Shown here: positions 1 through 6,582 of the stretch, in pieces
Layout: each line of letters opens with the position of its first letter
Numbering within the stretch: the first letter of the stretch is position 1
Assembly (NCBI GenBank): GCA_007128555.1
Contig: SKXF01000374.1
Location: forward strand, 1 to 6,964
From: Clostridia bacterium
GTDB taxonomy: Bacteria; Bacillota_E; SLMV01; PUMD01
Reading direction: 5' to 3'
Length of the DNA stretch: 6,964 nt
The notes under the pieces: generated by a model
The model's input: only the letters and a program-made list of their open reading frames with translations
What the model was told of the DNA's origin: nothing
The model's database searches: none
Made by a program: the position numbers and the translations under genes

Positions 1-1308
1 AACGAGGCTCCGCGGCATCTGCCCAGAGAGGCCAGCGTTCTGGAACAGCTGGCGTTCCTCGTTATGAGAAGCGCATTCTTGCCGGCAATCGCGACACACC
101 CTTCTGATTAGACGCTGGGCAACCACACCGGATACTGCATCCGAAAGAAGATACGGCTTCACCCCCATCTCCAGGAGTCGATAGAGGGCCGATATGGCGT
201 CCATGGCGTGAATGGACGAGAACACCTTGTGCCCTGTCAGGGCCGCCTGCAGGGCGACCGTCGCCGTCTCTGAATCGCGAATCTCACCTACGATGATGGC
301 ATCGGGGTCCTGGCGGAGGCATGAACTCAGTGCTGACGCAAAACTGAGCTCGCTCCGGTTGTTCACCTGCACCTGGGTGGTGCGAGGTAGGCGATATTCC
401 ACAGGATCCTCCAGCGTGATTATATTGCCAGATACCCGGTCCATTTCCCGGGCCGTATTGTACAGGGTTGTGGTCTTCCCGGAACCCGTGGGCCCGGCGA
501 TCAATACCATTCCGTAAGGCTTGTTGACAATGCTCGTCCGGTATAGCCCGAGGGCCTCACGGGTGAATCCCAGGTCCTGCAGGCTGTGCTGCAGCAGTGA
601 TCGATCGAGGATCCGCAGGACGACCTTCGGCCCCCCCCTGGCAGGCATGACCGAAACACGGAGATCCATTTCATCCTCCTCGGGGCCAGCCAGGGTGATC
701 TGCCCAGCCTGGGGAAAGGTGCAATCGGCCAGGCTGATGCCTGCCAGGACCCGGATCCTGTTCAATACGGTGCGGTGTTGAGCCGCAGGGAAACGACCAG
801 CATCATGCAGGACGCCATCGATTCGGTACCGTACGATGACCTCTTCACTTCCAGGCTCCAGGTGCACATCAGAAGCCTTTGCACGCTGAGCTCCGGTGAT
901 GATGGTATCTAAAGCCCCTGGCGCCCACCCCCTCTGATCCGCACGCTGGCTGTCGTCCGCGGATACAGCGGCGATGCGGTCGTAGCATGCCAGGATCTTC
1001 TCGACTGCCTCGGTGGGGGCGGCGCGCAGACTCACCGGTACCCCGCTTGCCAGGGCAAGCAATCGTTCCGTCTGCAGGTCGGGCCTGGGGGTGATCATCT
1101 CCAGAGCTCCATCGCGATCCATCTTCAGTGGAGCGACCCGGTACCTGCGAGCCAGATCTTCCGGCACCAGGTGCAGTAGGCGCAGGTCCGGCACCTGCTC
1201 ATCGGACCCTGCCGACGAACGGGTCATCCTCGTTAGAGGCGGCCCATGATGCCGAGCACCTCTCCGCGAGCGCACCGACCTATTGCCCCTTTCATGTCTG
1301 CCATTCAT
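1..1308 (-). CDS. Type II secretion / type IV pilus assembly ATPase (GspE/PilB family), partial
   Basis: Cytoplasmic hexameric ATPase that powers pseudopilus or pilus assembly. The reading frame is open for 436 codons from the ATG at 1308 to the left edge, so the C-terminus is missing. Residues about 45-115 resemble the GspE/MshE N-terminal domain (VPEDLARRYRVAPL). The motor core carries RAKASDVHLEP, Walker A GPTGSGKT at 272-279, the Asp box ITLEDPVEY at 297-305, Walker B with LRQDPDAIIVGEIRD at 331-345, and the His box TGHKVFSSIHA at 358-368. C405 and C408 (CRDC) are the first half of the zinc-binding tetracysteine motif; the second half would lie beyond the edge. The start is supported by AGGGAGG seven bases upstream. 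It follows the GspF-like gene after 18 bases, so it is almost certainly in the same operon. The family is clear; secretion versus pilus role cannot be decided here. Confidence 0.95.
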   Translation of the reverse strand, partial: MNGRHERGNRSVRSRRGARHHGPPLTRMTRSSAGSDEQVPDLRLLHLVPEDLARRYRVAPLKMDRDGALEMITPRPDLQTERLLALASGVPVSLRAAPTEAVEKILACYDRIAAVSADDSQRADQRGWAPGALDTIITGAQRAKASDVHLEPGSEEVIVRYRIDGVLHDAGRFPAAQHRTVLNRIRVLAGISLADCTFPQAGQITLAGPEEDEMDLRVSVMPARGGPKVVLRILDRSLLQHSLQDLGFTREALGLYRTSIVNKPYGMVLIAGPTGSGKTTTLYNTAREMDRVSGNIITLEDPVEYRLPRTTQVQVNNRSELSFASALSSCLRQDPDAIIVGEIRDSETATVALQAALTGHKVFSSIHAMDAISALYRLLEMGVKPYLLSDAVSGVVAQRLIRRVCRDCRQECASHNEERQLFQNAGLSGQMPRSLV

Positions 1309-1326
1309 CCGGTATCCTCCCTCTGT

Positions 1327-2499
1327 TCAACCCAATCCCCCGATAGCACTGTACATGGGCAGAATCACAGCGTAAGCGATGATGCCAATCACCGCTGCGG
1401 CGCACATCACCATCAGGGGTTCGATCAAGGAGGTCAGGCTCCGCAGCGATTCCCTGGCATGGTGTGCGTAAAGCTCAGCTGCTTCCCTCAATACCTCCTC
1501 CATGGAGGCGGTCCTCTCACTGATGCTCAGGGCACGGATCAGCATGTCTGGTAGGGTCTGTGTCTCGTGCAACACCTCGGCAAGATCCTCTCCCGCTTTA
1601 ATCTGTGGGATCGCCACGGCCAATCGGTGAACGATGTAGAGGTTCCCTGTTGATCCTGCTGCCAGTTGCAGCGCGTCTGCCAGGGGCATCCCTGAAGCGA
1701 AACCGTCCGCCAGTGTATGTGCGAAGCGGCTGGCAGACGCATGCTTGGCAACGTTGCGTAGAACAGGAAGGTTCAGCATCTGCCGGTGTACAAAGATCTG
1801 GCCTCGGGGCGTCCTGAGCAGGCTATTGGCAGAGGCCACGAGTGCCAGGACGACGATCACAGCCGCAGGTACATGGGCAGAGATGGCCCGCGAATGCGCC
1901 AGGATGAAGCCCGTGACGGGAGGCAGGTCCAACCGCATGTGGTCAAACATCCCTGCTATCGCAGGAAGCACTCCGAGGCACAGGTAGAGCCCACCCGAGG
2001 CCGCAATGAGGAGTACCAGGAGAGGATACACAACAGCCGCCCTGATCGTCTGCCTCGTCTTGGCCTCAGAACTCAACTGGGAGGCACATCGGAGGAAGGC
2101 TTCACTCATCATCCCCGTGTGCTCACCGGCCCTGACGAGCTGCACCAGTACGGGGCTGAAGGTTCCCGGATGAACAGCCAGGGCATCGGCGATCCCAACG
2201 CCGTCATGGATTCTTCTTTGCACATCCAGTAGAACGGAGCGCCCCTTCCTGATGCCGGCCGCCTGTGCCTCCAGCACGTCGGACACCGGTACATTCATCT
2301 TCGCGGCAGCAGCCATCTGGCGGAAAAGCACCACCAGCGAGGCCGGACGGATCGCCCTGCCCCCATGTAGGTGTTGCACCAGGGAGTCCAGGGTGGTGTG
2401 AAGCCCATCTCTGCCCGGTGTGGATTCTGTTGTCGCTTCGGCTTTCACAGCCGTCAGCGCAGGGACGTCTCTGCTGCATGACCCGGTCCTTTGCATCAC
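1327..2499 (-). CDS. Type II secretion / type IV pilus inner-membrane platform protein (GspF/PilC family)
   Basis: Polytopic inner-membrane protein that sits under the growing pseudopilus or pilus and couples it to the GspE/PilB motor. At 390 aa it has normal family length. Two T2SSF repeats are visible: about 58-181 (FRQMAAAAKMNVPVSDVLEA, then VRAGEHTG at 122-129) and about 258-381 (ASRFAHTLADGFASGMPLADAL). Hydrophobic segments lie near 155-183, 210-228 and 361-383, and the protein ends in the family-typical ILPMYSAIGGLG. The second repeat lacks the usual GExxG signature and reads SISERTASMEEVL instead, a modest divergence. GTG at 2499 is ten bases from AGGGAGG (2510-2516); the ATG at 2496 is an equally possible start. 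The first 50 residues are polar and poorly conserved looking. It lies between the prepilin and ATPase genes on the same strand. Confidence 0.94.
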   Translation of the reverse strand: MMQRTGSCSRDVPALTAVKAEATTESTPGRDGLHTTLDSLVQHLHGGRAIRPASLVVLFRQMAAAAKMNVPVSDVLEAQAAGIRKGRSVLLDVQRRIHDGVGIADALAVHPGTFSPVLVQLVRAGEHTGMMSEAFLRCASQLSSEAKTRQTIRAAVVYPLLVLLIAASGGLYLCLGVLPAIAGMFDHMRLDLPPVTGFILAHSRAISAHVPAAVIVVLALVASANSLLRTPRGQIFVHRQMLNLPVLRNVAKHASASRFAHTLADGFASGMPLADALQLAAGSTGNLYIVHRLAVAIPQIKAGEDLAEVLHETQTLPDMLIRALSISERTASMEEVLREAAELYAHHARESLRSLTSLIEPLMVMCAAAVIGIIAYAVILPMYSAIGGLG

Positions 2500-2543
2500 G
2501 AATCCACCGCCTCCCTGGTGCTTTCACTATGGTTGTTCACTGT

Positions 2544-2583
2544 GAGAGACTTGGGCAGCCAGCTCTGGCGCCTTTGCTCTCTC
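2544..2583 (-). promoter_or_regulatory. Nested hairpin in the prepilin-platform intergenic gap
   Basis: The 99-base gap between the prepilin stop and the GspF-like start holds an outer inverted repeat (GAGAGA at 2544-2549, TCTCTC at 2578-2583) around an inner one (GCCAG at 2558-2562, CTGGC at 2565-2569, extended by GGC at 2554-2556 with GCC at 2570-2572). In the minus-strand transcript the inner part would be a GC stem with a GAGC-type loop. There is no T-tract after it, so it is not a standard terminator. A stabilising or attenuating hairpin after a highly expressed pilin gene is plausible, by inference only. Confidence 0.4.
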
Positions 2584-2598
2584 CAGGTCTCATCGCGT

Positions 2599-3081
2599 CT
2601 ACTCGACGAGGGTGAGTCCCAGTGTTTCCAGGGTCAGGCTCCCTGAGACGTCCTCCTGCGTGTATACTGCACCTGTGTCTCCCTGGGAAGCAAAGACCCG
2701 GCCGGTATAGCTTACGTAGTAGACGATGCTGCCCTCCTCGGCCACAAGGCCCATAGTCACAGGGTCGTTGCTTGGCTCAAACTGCAGAAAGCCCCCCACA
2801 AACATGGAGCCCTCGGGAGTATCCATCCTCTGGTAGTCGATTGCTGCTGCCGTATCAACAGCGATCAGGCCATCGGCGACGGGGAATTGGTTTGATCCAG
2901 CATAAAACTGGTCCACCGCGCTCTGAAGGGTCGCAAGGGTGGTCGCAAAGGAAGCGGACCGCGCCCGCTCTGTCGTTGCCGGGACCACACCCACGACGAC
3001 CGAGGCGAGGACGCCCATGATCACAACCGACACGAGGAGTTCCACCAGGCTGAAACCTTTGCGCTTATTCTTTCGTCTCAC
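2599..3081 (-). CDS. Type IV prepilin-like protein (pseudopilin)
   Basis: Secreted or surface subunit of a pilus or pseudopilus, 160 aa. The N-terminus is a type III leader: nine basic residues ending in glycine (MRRKNKRKG), the prepilin peptidase site G9/F10, then FSLVE with the conserved glutamate at +5 (residue 14), and a hydrophobic helix to about residue 34 (LLVSVVIMGVLASVVVGVVP). The globular part (35-160) contains LATLQSAVDQFYAGSNQFPVADG, similar to the alpha-1C/first loop region of GspG-like major pseudopilins, but no clear calcium-site signature that would prove GspG. The start codon is GTG, supported by GGAGGT eight bases upstream. It is first among the recognised genes of the operon, with the platform and ATPase genes downstream. 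Processing requires a prepilin peptidase, which is not in the window. Confidence 0.92.
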   Translation of the reverse strand: MRRKNKRKGFSLVELLVSVVIMGVLASVVVGVVPATTERARSASFATTLATLQSAVDQFYAGSNQFPVADGLIAVDTAAAIDYQRMDTPEGSMFVGGFLQFEPSNDPVTMGLVAEEGSIVYYVSYTGRVFASQGDTGAVYTQEDVSGSLTLETLGLTLVE

Positions 3082-3407
3082 TTTCCTCCACCTCCCGCCT
3101 TTCGCCTGCTGTCACCCATAAATAGGCAATTAGCATTCGCGATCTTGCAGTTGATATTGCGGCAACCGGAGAAGATGTCATCGACTGGGACTCCAGAGAA
3201 GCGTGTTTCGAAGAGGAGAGGCACATAGGGAGGGGACTCGTGGTCTCGATCTCCTTCTGACGACAGGCGGCTCACCGGGACCTTCTCATAGCCTCGAAAC
3301 CCAACGCCGAGGGCCGCTGAAAGCTCGTGCCTGACAGACACCGGGCACCGGTCCTGACGAACCGGTTGCCCAGGCGCCTTCCACGCCCTCGAAGGGTGGA
3401 ACGTCAT
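3078..3407 (-). CDS. Uncertain 109-aa hypothetical protein overlapping the prepilin start
   Basis: I do not recognise this reading frame. It begins with ATG at 3407 and its TGA overlaps the GTG start of the prepilin gene in a GTGA junction, an arrangement typical of translational coupling. Against it: the sequence is rich in R, S, P and G, has no recognisable domain, no membrane segment, and the last residues (SRRKAGGGGK) are simply the translation of the prepilin ribosome binding site. A cysteine cluster near 82-94 (CRNINCKIANANC) is the only noticeable motif. No convincing purine-rich site precedes the ATG. It lies just downstream of the group II intron scar and may be a chance frame or the tail of decayed material. 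If not coding, this 330-base stretch would be the leader of the secretion operon. Confidence 0.25.
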   Translation of the reverse strand: MTFHPSRAWKAPGQPVRQDRCPVSVRHELSAALGVGFRGYEKVPVSRLSSEGDRDHESPPYVPLLFETRFSGVPVDDIFSGCRNINCKIANANCLFMGDSRRKAGGGGK

Positions 3408-3501
3408 CTATTGGAGTCATCAAGAACAGGGTTTCCAGAAGGTCCTGCGGCTCGCTGTGTTTTGACCGACTCGATCACGACCTGATTCGAGTGTTGGCAG
3501 A

Positions 3502-3604
3502 ACCGTCAATGCCGGGTGCCCCCTTGTTGGCCCGTACCGAACGATATGACCCGGAGGGCAGTTCGGAAGTAGTTCACCCATCCCCTGAGTATACGATTTA
3601 GCGG
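3502..3604 (-). pseudogene. Group II intron reverse transcriptase/maturase scar, two rearranged fragments
   Basis: Two short stretches match hallmark segments of group II intron-encoded proteins. At 3601-3563 the minus strand reads LNRILRGWVNYFR, the core of the maturase domain X. In a different frame, at 3537-3502, it reads VRANKGAPGIDG, the conserved segment near the N-terminus of the reverse transcriptase. In an intact protein the second motif lies several hundred residues before the first; here it follows by about 25 bases. No YADD active site, no endonuclease domain and no intact intron RNA domain V was seen nearby, so this is a non-functional remnant. Stops interrupt both frames soon after each motif. 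The junction could come from deletion between tandem copies or from other recombination. Flanking material at 3408-3501 and 3605-3699 may be further decayed intron but shows nothing I can identify. Confidence 0.7.
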
Positions 3605-3648
3605 GTGAGTGATGGCAGCGTACTTGGATTGATCCAGCAGACCTGTTT

Positions 3649-3670
3649 GAAGAACACCCTCTTCTGAGGG
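3649..3670 (-). terminator. Possible weak terminator downstream of the sigma-like gene
   Basis: On the minus strand, about 30 bases after the sigma-like stop codon, CCCTC and GAGGG (3670-3666 and 3661-3657) form a five-base-pair stem with an AGAA loop, followed by TGTTCTTC. The stem is short and the tail is only moderately T-rich, so termination would be inefficient. Position and orientation fit the 3' end of that gene. Confidence 0.35.
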
Positions 3671-3699
3671 GAGGCGTACACCTACGCCATTTTCACCCG

Positions 3700-4188
3700 T
3701 CACATCCGGGACGTGACGTACTGCCGCAGTTTCTTCCTCAGCCTCGATCGAACATGATATGGCACCGCATCCCACTCGGAGCGGTCATGGTCCCATACCC
3801 ATTTCTTCAACGCCTGGAGGGCCTCACCTTCCCTGCGTGTGAGAGGCACACACTGGACCATGTGGTTCCACAGCATCCGGGCCTCAACCTCATTGAGGCC
3901 GGCATCCACGCCTGTGCGACCCATCGCGAAGCGGTCCATTCCTGGACCTGAGGGGTCTACGGGCACTTCTCTTTGAGAGCGTCGGGCCAGCCGCCAGAGG
4001 GTTCGTCTGATGCATTGAAAGGCGAAATCCTGGAACCTGCCCCTGGCCGGATCATAGGTGTCTTTCAGCTGGAGCACGGCCTCGTTCGCAATGGACCTGA
4101 CTTCCTGCCGGTCCAGACCCGCAATGCCACGAGCGATTCCATCGATGCTCTGCAGGGCCGATTCAATCATCTCATTGGTCACGGTCAT
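3700..4188 (-). CDS. Small sigma-70-like (region 2 and degenerate region 4) regulatory protein
   Basis: A 162-aa protein that resembles a short RNA polymerase sigma factor. Residues about 27-70 (EVRSIANEAVLQLKDTYDPARGRFQDFAFQCIRRTLW in part) follow the pattern of sigma region 2: an acidic helix, the D-P-x-R-G-x-F turn at 46-52, then an F-A-x-x-x-I-R-R helix as in the core-binding and -10-recognition helices. Residues 113-156 begin LTRREGEALQAL, like region 4, and end in a basic helix (VRSRLRKKLRQYV), but the middle does not form a clear helix-turn-helix. ATG at 4188 is preferred over the in-frame GTG at 4203 because AGGGGG lies between them at good spacing. It is transcribed divergently from the methyltransferase gene. 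It could be an ECF-like sigma factor, a phage-type late regulator with the same fold, or a decayed copy. Similarity is by eye only. Confidence 0.6.
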   Translation of the reverse strand: MTVTNEMIESALQSIDGIARGIAGLDRQEVRSIANEAVLQLKDTYDPARGRFQDFAFQCIRRTLWRLARRSQREVPVDPSGPGMDRFAMGRTGVDAGLNEVEARMLWNHMVQCVPLTRREGEALQALKKWVWDHDRSEWDAVPYHVRSRLRKKLRQYVTSRM

Positions 4189-4242
4189 TGACTTCCCCCT
4201 CACCCGGGCCAGTTGGCAATGCGCGCACGGTCAACCCATTTT

Positions 4243-4258
4243 ATGTAAATATCTACAT
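4243..4258. promoter_or_regulatory. Near-palindromic site in divergent AT-rich control region
   Basis: ATGTAAATATCTACAT matches its own reverse complement at 14 of 16 positions (half-site ATGTA, centre ATAT). It lies 54 bases ahead of the sigma-like ATG and about 155 bases ahead of the methyltransferase ATG, in an AT-rich island inside GC-rich DNA. Such a site is typical of a dimeric repressor operator. The island also holds -10-like hexamers on the minus strand (TACATA, TAAAAT near 4236-4245) but no strong -35 match, so the promoter position is uncertain. The rest of the 225-base gap (4189-4413) shows no gene I can support. Confidence 0.4.
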
Positions 4259-4413
4259 GAGAAATATTAACAGTGCACTGCCCATGTGTCAATGGATGTT
4301 CCGCTGCGGGCCTTGCCGTACCGGTCCCGTTCTGTCAGCACGTCACACGTGATAGGATGATAGGGGCGTCTCAGGCACAGGTAATGCTCCTTCCCGATTC
4401 GAGGTGACCACTC

Positions 4414-5952
4414 ATGCATGGCAACTGGCAGAACCAGCTGTACATCGGGGACAACCTGCACATCATGCGCGACTGGATTCGTGATGGATCCGCCGATCTC
4501 GTCTATCTTGATCCTCCCTTCAACTCGAAAACGGTCTACCAGGCCCGTCTGAAGCCAATCAACGGAACCGGTGGAGCACAGATCAAGGCGTTTGATGACC
4601 ACTGGGAATGGGATGCCCGCAGTGAAGAAACCTACGACGAGCTGGTTGGCTGTGGCGCGGAGCCGATCATTGAGCTGATCGGAACACTGCGGCGTCTCCC
4701 GGGCCTTGACGATATGTCAGCCTACCTGCTCATGATGGCCGTACGGCTACTGGAGATACGCCGGATTCTCAAACCGACCGGCACCTTGTACCTCCACTGT
4801 GATCCGACGTCCAGCCATTATATCAAGGTGCTTCTCGATGCCATCTTTGGCCAGAAGGGATTTCTCAACGAGATCATATGGAAGTATGAGGGCCCCCAGT
4901 CTCCCAGTCCCACGCGCTTTGCCACCCGGCATGACGTCATTCTTCGCTATGCCAGGGATCCAGGCCGGGTCGATGTGACGAAGGAGGGCCTGTACCTCAA
5001 GACACCCATGACAAGGGCTGAAGCCCGAAAGAACCGGTACCGACAGGACGATGAGGGTCGATGGTACTACGACACTCCGACCGGAGACTACTCTGAGCAG
5101 AGCCTCATCAAGCTTGAGCAGGCAGGGAGAATACGCAGGACAGGGACGGGAAAGCGGCGGGTGAAGTATTTCCTCGAACAGGATGAAGAGGGCCTCGTGG
5201 TGAGAAAGAAGAAACTGGCTGATGTTTGGGATGACATCCCCTCCCTTGGCCTCGCCGCGGCCTCGAGGGAGAAGATGGGATATCCCACTCAGAAGCCCGA
5301 GGCCCTGTTGGAGCGCATTATCAGGGCTGACAGCAAGCCTGGTGATCTCGTGGTGGACGCCTTCTGTGGATGTGGAACCACACTTGCTATGTCCGAGAAA
5401 CTGAATCGCCGATGGATCGGTGTGGATTCTGCCCACCTGGCCATCACCCTGGCGCGCCATCGCTTGGCAAGCACCTTCGGGTCGGATCTCAGTCCCTATC
5501 GGCTGAAGGGTGCACCCGAAGATGTTTTCAGTGCTCAATCCTTTGCAGAAGAGGACCCTTTGCAGTTCGACCTGTGGGCCCTCGGGCTGGTCGAAGCCCG
5601 CCCCCTTGGTGGAGAAGCCTGCTTCGTTGATGGTATCATCACCTTTCAGCACCCTGAGACGGGACAACCCGAGAGCATCATCGTCCGAGTCTTTCGCAGA
5701 CGGATCACTCCCAGGGCAGTCAGGGCCCTCGAGAATACCCTCAACCGGGAACATGTGAGTATGGGCGTGATACTCAGCCTGCGAAAGCCCACCCCCGCAG
5801 TAGCTGATGCCGCCGAAGCTGCCGGTCACGATAAGCCGTATGTAGCCGGCGGGAATCGCTATCCCAGGATCCAGGTCCTGACCATCGAGGAACTCCTCCA
5901 CGGAAGGAGCCCCGATTCGCCCAAGCGCATGCATAGTGGACCCGCTCCCTGA
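4414..5952 (+). CDS. Beta-class DNA methyltransferase with degenerate C-terminal nuclease-like domain
   Basis: A 512-aa SAM-dependent DNA amino-methyltransferase. The catalytic motif IV, DPPF, is at 33-36 inside LVYLDPPFNS, and the SAM-binding motif I, DAFCGCGTT, is at 315-323, preceded by GYPTQKPEALLERII (motif X-like). This IV-before-I order is the beta class; DPPF favours N6-adenine as target. The target-recognition region lies about 140-290. Residues about 390-500 (FDLWALGLVEARP, VDGIITF, SMGVILSL, YPRIQVLTIEELLHG) resemble the nuclease-like domain fused to related methylases, where a GIDG aspartate and a V-K lysine are the usual catalytic residues. D406 is kept, but the lysine position reads IIVRVF with F427, so cleavage is probably lost. 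The start is supported by GAGGTGA six bases upstream. No separate restriction gene is visible. It may be an orphan methylase or regulatory mark; recognition sequence unknown. Confidence 0.93.
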   Translation: MHGNWQNQLYIGDNLHIMRDWIRDGSADLVYLDPPFNSKTVYQARLKPINGTGGAQIKAFDDHWEWDARSEETYDELVGCGAEPIIELIGTLRRLPGLDDMSAYLLMMAVRLLEIRRILKPTGTLYLHCDPTSSHYIKVLLDAIFGQKGFLNEIIWKYEGPQSPSPTRFATRHDVILRYARDPGRVDVTKEGLYLKTPMTRAEARKNRYRQDDEGRWYYDTPTGDYSEQSLIKLEQAGRIRRTGTGKRRVKYFLEQDEEGLVVRKKKLADVWDDIPSLGLAAASREKMGYPTQKPEALLERIIRADSKPGDLVVDAFCGCGTTLAMSEKLNRRWIGVDSAHLAITLARHRLASTFGSDLSPYRLKGAPEDVFSAQSFAEEDPLQFDLWALGLVEARPLGGEACFVDGIITFQHPETGQPESIIVRVFRRRITPRAVRALENTLNREHVSMGVILSLRKPTPAVADAAEAAGHDKPYVAGGNRYPRIQVLTIEELLHGRSPDSPKRMHSGPAP

Positions 5953-6036
5953 GGGGTAGCCGGCACCCCATGACAATCAGGATCGGGCACCCGTGTTCAC
6001 CCTTGGGAAACGTGCCTCAACGAGGGCAAGAATCGG

Positions 6037-6502
6037 ATGAACAAGGCGAAATGCGAAGTATTTCTTCTACAGCGACGCCCCCTATGTGGAGGGCGACGCA
6101 CCGGGGTTGATCCTGGGTGCGGCCAGGGTGTACAAGGCACTGCTTCATCATCGCCTGCAACGGTACCAGGGACAGGGCTCCCAACGGCCTGGGTGTATAC
6201 CGGGTCGCATTTCAGGGACAGTCGATCACCGGCTGGGTCTTGAGGCAAGATCGGAGTTCCAAAACCTACCTTTTCGTCAGTGATAGCTGGTACAGTAAGA
6301 TCGGTGACCAAGAGTTCCGGGTCAGAGGTTGTGTCGGTGGGGCTGATGCGTCTTCGGCCCATTCCCGGATGGCTACGTTCAGCGTGAAGTTCAGGTGCAT
6401 TCTCCCTACGGGCTGGATGAGTACTACGGCAACCTGCATTCGGTGAGCCTGTGTATGGATGCCTTCCGCAGCCCCTGGGAGGCCCCAGTGTTGATCTGTT
6501 GA
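6037..6502 (+). pseudogene. Broken gene of unknown family, coding signal split over two frames
   Basis: Three protein-like stretches follow each other in alternating frames. The first (6041-about 6160) reads KYFFYSDAPYVEGDAPG then LILGAARVYKALLHHRL. The next, shifted by one base (about 6175-6340), reads NGLGVYRVAFQGQSITGWV and then RSSKTYLFVSDSWYSKIGDQ. The third returns to the first frame (6347-6502) with YVQREVQVHSPYGLDEYYG, SVSLCMDAFRSPWEAPVLIC and a TGA stop. Joined, they give about 150 residues of plausible globular protein with aromatic and acidic residues, unlike random translation. I do not recognise the family. Two compensating frameshifts suggest a decayed gene; sequencing or assembly errors are the alternative. 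A possible original start is the ATG at 6037, in yet another frame. It lies between the methylase and the ABC ATPase on the same strand. Confidence 0.5.
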
Positions 6503-6582
6503 GCAACGAGCTGAGTGCAGGGCCGGTCCCGCGGCATGATCCGGTAAGTGAGATGACGTCCCACCAAGGGAGAGGAGCAGAG

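Noticed and set aside
1786..2232. 148-codon plus-strand frame
   Set aside because: Antisense to the GspF-like gene; composition is that of a shadow frame.
3340..3367. Cluster of CCGG palindromes (ACCGG-gca-CCGGT and AACCGGTT)
   Set aside because: Short and expected by chance at this GC content; no link to a gene start or to intron domain V could be made.
3506..3775. Minus-strand frame read as one 89-aa protein
   Set aside because: Its first third overlaps the sigma-like C-terminus in another frame, and only the LNRILRGWVNYFR part is meaningful; treated as an intron scar instead.
4267..4602. 111-codon minus-strand frame across the methylase start
   Set aside because: More than half is antisense to the methylase N-terminus including DPPF, and it has no recognisable motif.
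5953..5969. GGGGT/ACCCC inverted repeat right after the methylase stop, considered as a terminator
   Set aside because: Only five base pairs and no T-tract follows.
4747..5976. 409-codon open frame on the minus strand opposite the methyltransferase
   Set aside because: It lies almost wholly antisense to a gene with clear catalytic motifs, and its translation has no recognisable domain; long antisense frames are common in GC-rich DNA.
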